Shown: in pieces, positions 25,350 to 33,947 of the stretch
How the letters are laid out: every line of letters begins with the position of its first letter
How positions within the stretch are numbered: the first letter of the stretch is position 1
DNA from: Corynebacterium freneyi
GTDB taxonomy: Bacteria; Actinomycetota; Actinomycetes; Mycobacteriales; Mycobacteriaceae
NCBI RefSeq assembly: GCF_030408835.1
Contig: NZ_CP047357.1
Span: 1,984,001-2,048,000, forward strand
DNA: 64,000 nucleotides
Direction of reading: 5' to 3'
Notes under the pieces: generated by a model
The model's input: the letters and a program-made list of their open reading frames with translations, nothing else
Databases searched by the model: none
Told to the model about the DNA's origin: nothing
Program-made: the position numbers and the translations under genes

Positions 25350-26710
25350 GCTCCCAGGCTAACGCGGGAGTCGGAGACGGCGTCGTCGTCAAGCGAACGG
25401 GGCTCGCCCTCGAAGGCCTCCTCGTCGAGAATGCCGGCTCGCTTGGCCACGACCGCCGGAACCAGCGCCTGACCCGTGACGTTGACCGCGGTGCGGCCCA
25501 TGTCGACGATCGGCTCGACCGCCAGCAGCAGGCCGACGCCCTCCAGCGGCAGACCCAGCGTCGACAGGGTCAGGGTGAGCATGACCGTCGCACCGGTCGT
25601 GCCGGCCGTCGCCGCCGACCCGAGCACGGAGACGATGACGATGAGCAGGTAATCCGTCGCCCCCAACTCCAGACCGTAGAACTGCGCCACGAACAACGCG
25701 GCGATGGCCGGGTAAATCGCGGCGCAACCGTCCATCTTCGTCGTCGCGCCCAACGGGACGGCGAACGACGAATACTCCTGCGGCACACCGAGACGACGCT
25801 CCGTGACGCGCTGCGTGACCGGCATGACGCCCATCGACGACCGCGTGACGAAGCCCAGCGACGTCACCGGCCACACGCGCTTGAAGAACCCGCCCACCGG
25901 CAGACCGTTGAGCTTGAGCACCGCCGGGTAGATGACGCCGATGACGACGAGCAGACCGACGTAGATGGCGACGACGAACTTGCCCAGCGAACCCAACGCC
26001 TCCCAGCCGTACTCGGCGACGGCGCGGCCGATGAGCGCCGCCGTGCCGATCGGCGCCAGGCGGATGATCCACCACAGGACCTTCTGGATGATCTTCAGCA
26101 GCGACTCCGTGCCCCGCAGGAACGGCTCGGCCGGAGCCCCGACCTTCACCGCCGCGATGCCCAACGCAATGGAGATGACCAGCAACTGCAGGACGTTGAA
26201 CACCGGGTCGGCGCCATCCTCCGTCACCTTCACGCCCAGGCCGAGGATGTTGTCCGGCACGATGCCGGCGAGAAACGCCCACCACGAACCCGTCGACGAC
26301 GGGGCCTCCGCGGCGGCGGCGTCGACGGAGGAGCCGATGCCGGGCTTGAGCCACACGCCGATGAGGATGCCGGCGACCACCGACGCGAAGGACGTGGCCG
26401 CGAACCACAGCAACGTCGACAAGGCCAGGCGCGCGGCATTGGTGACCTTGCGCAGATTGGCCACCGACGTGATCACCGCGGTGACCACCAACGGCGGAAC
26501 CATCAACTTGAGCAGCTGCACGTACGCGCCGCCGACGGAATCGAGCACGGCGCGCAGCCCGGACCCTTCCGCCGTGCCGCGGGCGACGAAACCGAGGATC
26601 AGGCCGATGATGAGGCCATAGATGACCTGGGCCCCGAAACCGGTGGCCCAAGAAGGAACCCACGAAGGAAGAAAGCGGCGATGATCGGTCGCCGAAGAAG
26701 AGGTGCTCAC
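25346..26710 (-). CDS. Dicarboxylate/amino acid:cation symporter (DAACS family)
   Basis: I start at GTG 26710 with AAAGG upstream; ATG 26740 is an alternative. The 454-residue protein has eight or more membrane helices and the DAACS hallmarks: a serine-rich re-entrant loop region around FVTRSSMGVMPVTQRV, the FAVPLGATTKMDGCAAI motif and the LTLSTLGLPLEGVGLLLAVEPIVDMGRTAVNVTGQ region with the conserved Asp-Met-x-R-T-x-x-N-V. It should import C4-dicarboxylates or glutamate/aspartate with Na+ or H+. It leads a three-gene run with the beta-lactamase-like and unknown genes. A palindrome and promoter-like sequence lie 250 bp upstream (26971-26986). Confidence 0.9.
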   Translation of the reverse strand: MSTSSSATDHRRFLPSWVPSWATGFGAQVIYGLIIGLILGFVARGTAEGSGLRAVLDSVGGAYVQLLKLMVPPLVVTAVITSVANLRKVTNAARLALSTLLWFAATSFASVVAGILIGVWLKPGIGSSVDAAAAEAPSSTGSWWAFLAGIVPDNILGLGVKVTEDGADPVFNVLQLLVISIALGIAAVKVGAPAEPFLRGTESLLKIIQKVLWWIIRLAPIGTAALIGRAVAEYGWEALGSLGKFVVAIYVGLLVVIGVIYPAVLKLNGLPVGGFFKRVWPVTSLGFVTRSSMGVMPVTQRVTERRLGVPQEYSSFAVPLGATTKMDGCAAIYPAIAALFVAQFYGLELGATDYLLIVIVSVLGSAATAGTTGATVMLTLTLSTLGLPLEGVGLLLAVEPIVDMGRTAVNVTGQALVPAVVAKRAGILDEEAFEGEPRSLDDDAVSDSRVSLGA

Positions 26711-27079
26711 GGTAGAGCCTTTCTGATGAGCCCGCGACATCGCGCGTTCGCCGGCACGGATGGGCGCGGGCGCGAACGCGATCGGGGTGCGGGGGTGCGC
26801 GAGGTGACGCGCGGTGCAGGATACGGGGATCCGCCGGTGCCGACGTCGGCGGCGGGCGGATCGATCAGACGAAGGTCACGGGGCGCGGACACATGTCCCC
26901 GTGCACGTGGCCCTGGTCCAACCAGAGCCTGCGAGTGAGCATCATCGACATGGCCGACAGACTAGAAGCAGACAGATTGGTCTGTCAACAAACGGCCCGG
27001 AGACCTCCGCTGGAACTGCCGCTGGAACCGACGCGACGTACCCGCCGACACCCGCGCCCCGATGGTCTACCGTTGAACC
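26711..27079. other. Divergent intergenic region, symporter to TRIC channel
   Basis: I find no gene in these 369 bases. The clear feature is the palindrome at 26971-26986. Reading on the minus strand, TTGACA (26983-26988) and TAGTCT (26959-26964) are separated by 18 bases and would form a promoter for the symporter operon with a leader of about 240 nt. Confidence 0.45.
26971..26986. promoter_or_regulatory. TetR-type operator-like palindrome overlapping a promoter
   Basis: GACAGA-TTGG-TCTGTC is a perfect palindrome with 6-bp arms and a 4-bp centre, of the type bound by TetR/AcrR repressors. It overlaps the spacer and -35 box of the putative minus-strand promoter. No tetR gene is in the window, so the regulator would have to be encoded elsewhere. 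Confidence 0.5.
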
Positions 27080-27889
27080 ATGCTGCTCCATGTGTTGTGG
27101 GTCATCGGCATCACCGCCGAAGGCATGACCGGCGCGCTGGCCGCCGGACGCCAGAAAATGGACCTCTTCGGCGTATCCACCATCGCCTGCGTCACCGCCA
27201 TCGGCGGCGGCACCATCCGCGACCTGATATTGGGCCACTATCCGCTGGTGTGGGTCGAAGATCCGCAATACCTGCTGCTCATCATCGGCGCCGCGATTTT
27301 GACGGTGTCCATCTCCTTCCTCATGGAGCACTTCCGGGTGCTGTTCCTGGTCCTCGACGCGGTGGGCCTGTCCGCCTTCGCGGTGATCGGCATCCGCATC
27401 GCCCTGGAGATGGGATACGGCTTCATCATCGCCGTGGTGGCGGCGGTGCTCACCGGCGTCTTCGGCGGCGTGCTGCGCGATCTGCTGTGCGACCGCGTGC
27501 CCCTGGTGTTCCAGAAGGAGCTCTACGCCTCCATCGCGCTGTTCGCGACGGTCGTCTACTTCGCTCTGGATTGGATGGGCGCCTCCGAAACGGCGACGAT
27601 CATCACGTCGGTGACCGTCGCCTTCGTCACCCGCCTCCTGTCCATCTGGCGCGGCTGGGGCCTGCCCGTGTTCGACTACCAGGAACGCGACTACCAGCGC
27701 GACCCCAACCACCGCCTGTGGAACTTCTTCCGCTGGAACTCCAAGAGCTCGACGGGCGGCAACGGATCGGCCGGCTCGGGCGGCAATGGGTCGGCCAACT
27801 CGGTCAGCTCGGGCAACTCGGACGGATCCGATTCCCGCTCGGCCAACGGCGCGAACGATGATCCGGAGGGCCGGCCAACCTCGGATTGA
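27080..27889 (+). CDS. TRIC-family cation channel protein (YadS/UPF0126)
   Basis: The 269-residue product has seven predicted membrane helices arranged as two internal repeats. Each repeat carries the family motif: AIGGGTIRDLIL (about residue 50) and GVFGGVLRDLLCDRVPLVF (about 135). TRIC proteins form trimeric monovalent-cation channels. The C-terminal 45 residues are a Gly/Asn/Ser-rich repeat (GNGSAGSGGNGSAN, then SGNSDGSDSRS), which is not part of the family core. It is transcribed divergently from the symporter operon. Confidence 0.9.
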   Translation: MLLHVLWVIGITAEGMTGALAAGRQKMDLFGVSTIACVTAIGGGTIRDLILGHYPLVWVEDPQYLLLIIGAAILTVSISFLMEHFRVLFLVLDAVGLSAFAVIGIRIALEMGYGFIIAVVAAVLTGVFGGVLRDLLCDRVPLVFQKELYASIALFATVVYFALDWMGASETATIITSVTVAFVTRLLSIWRGWGLPVFDYQERDYQRDPNHRLWNFFRWNSKSSTGGNGSAGSGGNGSANSVSSGNSDGSDSRSANGANDDPEGRPTSD

Positions 27890-27978
27890 GCGCGCACCCG
27901 GCAAACGGCGCCGTCCAACCGCGCCGAAAAGTTCACACTTTCCATTGATGTCCACGGCCGTTTCCGGGGCATAGCGTG

Positions 27979-29751
27979 ATGGACATGACCACGACATCAG
28001 GCGCCGCCGGCGACCGCACCGGCACCCCGGAGCGGCGCCCGGGCACCACCGAATCCCCCTATCCCCGCCGCTGGGCGGCGTTGGCGGTCCTCGCCTGCGG
28101 CCTCGGCCTGGTGGTCCTGGACGGCACCATCGTCGGCGTCTCCATGCCCACCATCATCCGGGAGCTCGGCCTGGACTTGGCCGGAGCCCAGTGGGTGACC
28201 AGCCTCTACGCGGTGGTCTTCGCCGCCTTCCTGCTCACCGCCGGCCGGATCGGCGACTTCACGGGCCGTCGCCGGCTGTTCCTCGTCGGCGTCGCCCTGT
28301 TCACCGTCGGTTCAGTGATGGCGGCGTTGGCCACCGGCGGCGGGTCCCTCATCGGCGCCCGCGTGATCCAGGGCCTGGGTGGCGCGGCGATTCTGCCGTC
28401 GACGCTGTCGACGGTCAACGTGGTCTTCCGGGGCCGCGAACGTGCCGCCGCCTTCGGCGTGTGGGGCGCGGTGATGGCCGGTGCCGCCGCCATCGGCCCC
28501 CTCGCCGGCGGCCTGCTCACCGAAAACATCGGCTGGGAATCGATTTTCTGGGTCAACGTCCCCATCGGGGTCGCCCTCATCGTCGCGGGTCTGGCGGTGG
28601 TGCCGGAAACCTCGGTGCGTGACGACGACTCCTCCGCCGACGACACCGCCCATCGTGCCGCGGCACGCCCGACCGACGACGACCGCCGTGCAAGCGACGT
28701 GGACGACGAGAACGAAGACGACACCACATTGCTCCGGATCCGACGGTTCGACGTGGCGGGCTTCGTGCTGTCGGCAGTCGGCTTCGGCACCCTGGTCTTC
28801 GGCATCATCGAAGGCCCCAAGATCGGCTTCTTCACCCAGATCCGCCCCTTCTCCATCGGCCCGCTCGACTGGCCGGCCAACTTCCCCTCGGCCGCGGGCA
28901 TCGCCCTGGTCATCGCGACGGTGTCCCTGACCGCCTTCGTTTTCGTCGAAAAGCCCCGGTCCAGGGCCGACGCGCCCGTCCTGCTGGAACTGGGCATGTT
29001 CCGCTACCCCACCTTCAGCTGGGGCAACGCGACGGCGCTGATGGTCGCCATCGGCGAATTCGCCCTGGTCTTCGTCCTCCCGCTGTATCTGATCTCCGCC
29101 GTCGGACTGTCGACCGTGGTCACCGGCGTCATCCTCGCCGGCATGGCCCTCGGCGCATTCCTGTCCGGCGCCATGGCCCGCCACCTCGCCGCACGCATCG
29201 GAGCCCCCGGCGTGGTGCTGCTCGGCCTGGGCCTGGAGGTCTTCGGCGCCCTGCAACTGGCGGCGGAGGAACGCCCCGAGCAGCCGCTGTGGCTCGTCGT
29301 CGTGGCCCTGACGATCTACGGCCTGGGCCTGGGCCTGGCCTCGGCGCAGCTGACGTCGCTGGTGCTCGGCGACATCCCGGAATCGCTGTCGGGACAGGCC
29401 TCCGCCACCCAGTCGACCATCCGGCAGGTCGGCTCCGCGCTCGGCGCCGCACTCGCCGGGGCGATGCTGACGGTGGGCATCCGGACCAACGCCGGCGACC
29501 TCCCGCCGTCGGTGGCCCACTTCGCCGAACCGCTGTCGGATTCGGCGGGCGGACTGCTCAATGCGCTGCGGGCCCAGGGCGCCCCCGCCGACATCATCGC
29601 GCCGCTGTCCAAGCTCTTCGCCGACGCGACCAGGTTGTCGCTGTTTTCGGCGGTCGCGGCCCTGACCATCGGCTTCGTCTGCGCCCTGATGGTGCGCCGC
29701 AGCCACGCGGAATCCGATGCCGAAGCCCCCACCGACGCACCCGTGAAGTAG
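27979..29751 (+). CDS. MFS drug:H+ antiporter, 14-helix DHA2/EmrB type
   Basis: Three nearby starts are possible (GTG 27976, ATG 27979, ATG 27985); I use ATG 27979, about nine bases after GGGGC, giving 590 residues. The protein has about 14 helices and the MFS motif A LLTAGRIGDFTGRRRLFLVG after TM2. The antiporter motif C region is GAVMAGAAAIGPLAGGLLTENIGWESIFWVNVPIG. Between TM6 and TM7 there is an extended hydrophilic loop of about 45 acidic residues (DDDSSADDTAHRAAARPTDD). It should export hydrophobic compounds. No local regulator gene is present. Confidence 0.9.
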   Translation: MDMTTTSGAAGDRTGTPERRPGTTESPYPRRWAALAVLACGLGLVVLDGTIVGVSMPTIIRELGLDLAGAQWVTSLYAVVFAAFLLTAGRIGDFTGRRRLFLVGVALFTVGSVMAALATGGGSLIGARVIQGLGGAAILPSTLSTVNVVFRGRERAAAFGVWGAVMAGAAAIGPLAGGLLTENIGWESIFWVNVPIGVALIVAGLAVVPETSVRDDDSSADDTAHRAAARPTDDDRRASDVDDENEDDTTLLRIRRFDVAGFVLSAVGFGTLVFGIIEGPKIGFFTQIRPFSIGPLDWPANFPSAAGIALVIATVSLTAFVFVEKPRSRADAPVLLELGMFRYPTFSWGNATALMVAIGEFALVFVLPLYLISAVGLSTVVTGVILAGMALGAFLSGAMARHLAARIGAPGVVLLGLGLEVFGALQLAAEERPEQPLWLVVVALTIYGLGLGLASAQLTSLVLGDIPESLSGQASATQSTIRQVGSALGAALAGAMLTVGIRTNAGDLPPSVAHFAEPLSDSAGGLLNALRAQGAPADIIAPLSKLFADATRLSLFSAVAALTIGFVCALMVRRSHAESDAEAPTDAPVK

Positions 29752-29775
29752 AACCACACTCCCCCTCGACGACCA

Positions 29776-29805
29776 CCGCCCCACCGGAACCAACCGGCGG
29801 GGCGG
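29776..29805. terminator. Bidirectional hairpin between MFS gene and tRNA-Met
   Basis: CCGCCCC and GGGGCGG arms enclose a nested ACCGG/CCGG stem. It lies 25 bases after the MFS stop and 12 bases after the 3' end of the convergent tRNA. Confidence 0.6.
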
Positions 29806-29817
29806 CATGCGTCACCG

Positions 29818-29891
29818 TGCCCCCGGCGGGGCTCGAACCCGCGACCTATGGATTATGAGTCCACGGCTCTAACCGACTGAGCTACAGGGGC
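29818..29891 (-). tRNA. tRNA with CAT anticodon, probably elongator tRNA-Met
   Basis: The 74-nt cloverleaf has acceptor GCCCCTG/CGGGGGC, D arm GCTCAGTCGGTTAGAGC, anticodon stem GTGGA/TCCAT around CTCATAA, and T arm GCGGG-TTCGAGC-CCCGC. The 5' G1-C72 pair excludes initiator tRNA. Elongator Met is more likely than tRNA-Ile2 (lysidine CAU), but sequence alone does not fully exclude the latter. CCA is not encoded. Confidence 0.9.
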
Positions 29892-30042
29892 GAAAGCGAA
29901 ACGACCCCGAAAACGGGAAACGCCCGCGCGTGCGCACCGGCTCAATCTACCAAGCCCGGCGGACGACGCGGACATGGACGTCGCAAAGCACGGGCACCGC
30001 TCCCCCGGGCGCGTTTCCGCCGCTCATGGCAAAGTTGTGGGC

Positions 30043-31140
30043 ATGCAGAACCACCACCGCCGCCGCCCCGGCACACACCGCACCATCCAGCCCATCGACG
30101 CCACCGTCGAGCGCCTGATGCCGGATGCCGACCCCGGTGAGCCGGCCGTGGTGATCTGCGGATCCATCCACCAGGACACCCTCGCCCGCGTCCCCGAATT
30201 CCCCGCCCCCGGCGAATCGGCGATCGTCGACGACAGCTCGCTGTCCCTCGGCGGCAAGGGCGCCAACCAGGCATCCGCCGTCGCACACGCCGACGTCCGC
30301 GCCATCATGGCCGGCACCGTCGGCGAAGACCCCGCCGCCGATCTCGTCCTTGCGGAACTGGCCGCCCACGGCGTCGACACCCACTCCGTGCGCACCACCT
30401 GGGACGAACCGACCGGCTCCGCCTACATCGCGGCGACGCCCGACGGCCACCACATGGTGTTCGTCACCCGCGGCGCCAACACCGTCACAGAGCCGACGGA
30501 CTTCACCGACGAAATCACCGGAGCCGACGTCCTCCTCGCCCAGGGCGAACTGCGCCCCGACGCCACCGAACAGCTCGGCATGATCGCCAACCTGCACGGC
30601 ACCCGATTCATCCTCAACCTCGCGCCCGTCACCGTGGTGACGCCGACGCTCATCGACAGCGCCGACCCGCTCATCGTCAACGCCACCGAAGCATGGGAAG
30701 TGCTGCGCAAGCTCGGCGCCTCCGAAGGCATCCGCCGCGGCGACCTGGCCGGCCAGATCGACTCGCTGCTGCAGTACTGCCCGTCGGTGGTCATCTCCCT
30801 GGGCGACGAAGGCAGCGTCTACGCCCGCGCCGTAGTCGACGGCGGCGACGGCATCGTGTGGCACCAGCCGTCGCTGAAGGTCCCCGCCGAGGACATCGTC
30901 GACACCACCGGCGCCGGCGACGCCTTCGCCGGCACCATCGCCGCAGAACTCGCCCGCGGCGGCAGCTTCGAACGGGCCGTCGCCCTGGGCACCGCCGCCG
31001 GGTCGCTGGCCGTCCGTTCCTTCGGCGCGACGTCGTCCTACGCGGACTACGCCACCCTCCAGGCCACCGTCGCCGCCGACGATTTCCCGGCGCGCCGCCG
31101 CCTGGAGGGCACCACGAAGACGGGCACCACCAAGAACTGA
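30043..31140 (+). CDS. PfkB-family sugar kinase (ribokinase-like)
   Basis: The 365-residue product (ATG 30043; ATG 30118 also possible) has both PfkB signatures. These are SLSLGGKGANQASAVAHADV, the substrate-side G-G-K-G-x-N-Q of ribokinase, and VDTTGAGDAFAGTIA, with the catalytic Asp and anion hole. VVICGSIHQDTLARVPEFPAPGES is the typical first strand. Ribokinase phosphorylates ribose at O5 in the cytosol. The N-terminal 40 residues are basic and unrelated to the family. No ribose transporter or LacI-type regulator is next to it, so the sugar substrate is inferred from motif likeness only. Confidence 0.85.
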   Translation: MQNHHRRRPGTHRTIQPIDATVERLMPDADPGEPAVVICGSIHQDTLARVPEFPAPGESAIVDDSSLSLGGKGANQASAVAHADVRAIMAGTVGEDPAADLVLAELAAHGVDTHSVRTTWDEPTGSAYIAATPDGHHMVFVTRGANTVTEPTDFTDEITGADVLLAQGELRPDATEQLGMIANLHGTRFILNLAPVTVVTPTLIDSADPLIVNATEAWEVLRKLGASEGIRRGDLAGQIDSLLQYCPSVVISLGDEGSVYARAVVDGGDGIVWHQPSLKVPAEDIVDTTGAGDAFAGTIAAELARGGSFERAVALGTAAGSLAVRSFGATSSYADYATLQATVAADDFPARRRLEGTTKTGTTKN

Positions 31141-31282
31141 CGAACTGACCCGGCGGGGGCGGCGGCTCAGCCGAACACCCGCGACCGCGTGAGCGACCTC
31201 GAGCACCGGCGGCCCCACCTTCTCCGCGGCGGTTTCCGGCGAACCGCCGCATTTTCGTTTCGTGTCCAATACCCTGTCGCGC

Positions 31283-32104
31283 ATGACGCAGAAATCCGAC
31301 GCCAACCACGCCGACGCCTCCTCGTCGCCGATCGCCCACTCCATCCACGGCGAAGGACCGACGCTGGTGCTCATCCACGGCATCTGCCATTCACGGCACG
31401 CCTGGGACGACGTGCTGCCCGGGCTCGTCGACCACTTCCGGGTGGTCACCATCGACTTGCCAGGGCACGGCGAAACGCCGAATCCCGATTCGCTTGACGA
31501 CGACATCGTCGACAGGATGATCGACGAACTCGCCGCCTTCCTGCGCGAAGTTTCGACCGACGGGGAAAAGCCCCACGTGGCGGGCAATTCGCTGGGCGGT
31601 TACTTCGCACTGGAGCTGGCCCGGCGCGGTCACGCGGCGACGGCGACGGCGTTCAACCCGGCCGGGTTCTTCCACGGCCCCTGGGATCAGCGCCGCACGG
31701 TCGCGCAGTTCCTCGCGCTGCGCGCCATCGGCCGGATCCTGAAGCCCGTGCTGCCGGCCATGGCCAAGACCGCGATCGGCCGCACCTCGATGTTCGGCAT
31801 GTTTTCGGCGAAGCCCTGGCGCCTCGACCCCGATGCCGTCGTCCGCGACGCGGAGAACATGCTGCGCAACACGGTCATCGACCACGGCCTGGCCGCGGAC
31901 TTCATCTACTCCCCGTCCGTCGGCGACGCCGCCCAGACCGTGTACTGGGGCACCACGGACCTGACCCTCATCCGCGGTTGGAAGCGCCACCACGACGTGC
32001 TGCCCGAGGTGCCACTGCATCTGCTGCCCGGCCTGGGACACGTGCCGATGGTCGACGACGGCGACACCGTCGCGGCCTGCATCCGCCGCAGCGCCCGAAT
32101 CTGA
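31283..32104 (+). CDS. Alpha/beta hydrolase
   Basis: The 273-residue product has the alpha/beta-hydrolase core: oxyanion HG loop LVLIHGICHSRHAWDDV, DLPGHGETPNP, nucleophile elbow VAGNSLGGYFALELA (Ser in G-N-S-L-G), and a late GLGHVPMVDD with the catalytic His. It looks like a cytosolic esterase or C-C bond hydrolase. A Baeyer-Villiger-type monooxygenase gene is convergent next to it; such enzymes often form the ester that a hydrolase then cleaves, but the two are on opposite strands. The substrate is unknown. ATG 31283 chosen over the GTG at 31262. Confidence 0.85.
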   Translation: MTQKSDANHADASSSPIAHSIHGEGPTLVLIHGICHSRHAWDDVLPGLVDHFRVVTIDLPGHGETPNPDSLDDDIVDRMIDELAAFLREVSTDGEKPHVAGNSLGGYFALELARRGHAATATAFNPAGFFHGPWDQRRTVAQFLALRAIGRILKPVLPAMAKTAIGRTSMFGMFSAKPWRLDPDAVVRDAENMLRNTVIDHGLAADFIYSPSVGDAAQTVYWGTTDLTLIRGWKRHHDVLPEVPLHLLPGLGHVPMVDDGDTVAACIRRSARI

Positions 32105-32201
32105 CCGGCCCACCACCGGGCCATCACCGTCCCATCACAGGGCCGCCACCGGATCACCGCCCGCCCGCCACCTGGCCCCCCGGGGGGGGGCGGGCACACG
32201 A

Positions 32202-32234
32202 AAGGGCGCCGAACCGAACCGGTCCCGCGCCCTT
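32202..32234. terminator. Shared hairpin between convergent hydrolase and monooxygenase genes
   Basis: AAGGGCGC (32202-32209) pairs with GCGCCCTT (32227-32234), with an inner ACCGG-type stem. It lies between the two stop codons and could serve both strands. Confidence 0.55.
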
Positions 32235-32252
32235 CGAGTCTCCTATGGCACG

Positions 32253-33881
32253 CTAGCGGCTCGGTTCCAGCGCCGGCCGGGCCACCCGCAGGTCATACGA
32301 CGACGCGTCGAACTTCTTCGTCTTCAACCGGAATTTCCACGTCCAGCTCGGCCACACCGCCGGCGCATTGCCGTGATCGTCGAGGTACCACGAACCGCAA
32401 CCGCTGACCCACACCGTGTCCGGCAGGCGCTTGCGAATCCAGTCGTTCCACTCGCCCTGGGCGCGCTCCGACACCTCCGCAACATCGACACCGTGGCGGC
32501 GCTTCGTCCGGAGCATGTCCATGAAGTAATTCGCCTGGGATTCGATCATGTAGATCATCGACGAATGCCCCAGGCCCGTCGCCGGGCCCATGAGGACCGA
32601 CAAGTTCGGGTAACCGTGAATGGTGGTGCCCTTGTGGGCGCTCATGCCCTCGCGGCGCCACGCCTCGGCCAGCGACTCGCCGTCACGCCCGTGGACCAAC
32701 TCGAACGTCGGCGAGTCGGTGACGTGGAAACCCGTGCAGACGATGAGCACGTCGATCGGACGCTCCGTGCCATCCGCCGTCGTGATCGAATGGGCGTTGA
32801 CCCGCTGAATCGGATCGGTGACCAACTCGACGTTGTCCCGGGCGATCGCCGGGTAATACGTGTTCGAGATCAGCATGCGCTTGCAGCCGATGGTGAACTT
32901 CGGAGTCAGCTTCTCCCGCAGCTTCCGGTCCCGGACCTGCGCCCGCAACATCGCCAGCGACACCCCCTTGATCGGGGCCATCAACGCGTCGTTCTTCGTC
33001 AGCCCCGGAATCTGCAGCTCACGGAAGAACCAGTCCTGCGCTCGAACAACCCGACGCAGCCCCGGCACGTTGCGCAACGCCGCCCGCTCCCACCCGGCAT
33101 AGGAACGATCCAGCCGCGGAATCACATACGGGGCGGTGCGCTGGTAGACGTCCAGATGCCCGACGATCGGGGCGATCTTCGGGATGATCTGGATCGCCGA
33201 AGCCCCCGTGCCGATCACCGCCACCCGCTTGCCGCGCAAATCCACATCATGATCCCAGCGCGACGAATGGAAGATGGTGCCCTCGAACCCGCCGATCCCC
33301 TCGATGTCCGGCAGCCGCGGCTCGCACAACGCACCGACGCCGAGAACGAGCTCACGGGCCGACCACGTCGTGGTCTTCGGCTCCGCGGCCGCGACCTCCC
33401 CATCCCGTGCACCCCCGTCGGCGCCGCCGCCGAACACCTTGTCGGCCAACTCCCCCGACGTGGCCACTGCGGTGCGCCCGTCGGCGTCGTCAAGCACATG
33501 CGGAAACTCGCGAGTCGTCACCAACCACCGGCCCGCCGCATCATCCCACCGGGCGTCGACCATCTCCGTTCGGAACCGGATATGCGGGTACAAACCCTGC
33601 TGAACCGCGACGCTGCGCTGGTAATCGGCGATCTCCGGCTGCGTGCCGAAACTGCGGGACCAATCGAAGTCCTGCGCGAACGACAACGAATACAGATGAC
33701 TGGGCACGTCACACGCCGCACCCGGATACGTGTTGTCGCGCCACGTGCCGCCCACCTCGTGACCACGATCGATGATCTGGAAATCCTCGATCCCCTCACG
33801 CAGAAGACGGACACCGGCGGTGATGCCGGAAAAACCCGCGCCGACGATCAGAACCTCAGTTTTGCGAACCGAATCATTCAT
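32253..33881 (-). CDS. Flavin-containing monooxygenase, Baeyer-Villiger type
   Basis: The 542-residue protein opens with the FAD Rossmann motif VLIVGAGFSGITAGVRL. It has the Baeyer-Villiger fingerprint FEGTIFHSSRWDHD (F-x-G-x3-H-x3-W-D) just before the NADPH Rossmann motif VAVIGTGASAIQIIP. A later CTGFHVTDSP block is also typical. Such enzymes insert oxygen into ketones or oxidise N/S groups with NADPH and O2. A short Gly/Asp-rich insert (FGGGADGGARDGEVAAAEPK) lies at about residues 155-175. The gene stands alone on this strand; only the convergent alpha/beta hydrolase is a plausible partner. Confidence 0.88.
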   Translation of the reverse strand: MNDSVRKTEVLIVGAGFSGITAGVRLLREGIEDFQIIDRGHEVGGTWRDNTYPGAACDVPSHLYSLSFAQDFDWSRSFGTQPEIADYQRSVAVQQGLYPHIRFRTEMVDARWDDAAGRWLVTTREFPHVLDDADGRTAVATSGELADKVFGGGADGGARDGEVAAAEPKTTTWSARELVLGVGALCEPRLPDIEGIGGFEGTIFHSSRWDHDVDLRGKRVAVIGTGASAIQIIPKIAPIVGHLDVYQRTAPYVIPRLDRSYAGWERAALRNVPGLRRVVRAQDWFFRELQIPGLTKNDALMAPIKGVSLAMLRAQVRDRKLREKLTPKFTIGCKRMLISNTYYPAIARDNVELVTDPIQRVNAHSITTADGTERPIDVLIVCTGFHVTDSPTFELVHGRDGESLAEAWRREGMSAHKGTTIHGYPNLSVLMGPATGLGHSSMIYMIESQANYFMDMLRTKRRHGVDVAEVSERAQGEWNDWIRKRLPDTVWVSGCGSWYLDDHGNAPAVWPSWTWKFRLKTKKFDASSYDLRVARPALEPSR

Positions 33882-33947
33882 GGAACGTACGATAGCGCCC
33901 GAGTCGCCGACGCGGGAGGTTTTTCCCCGAGTCCCGGAAAACCCGTC

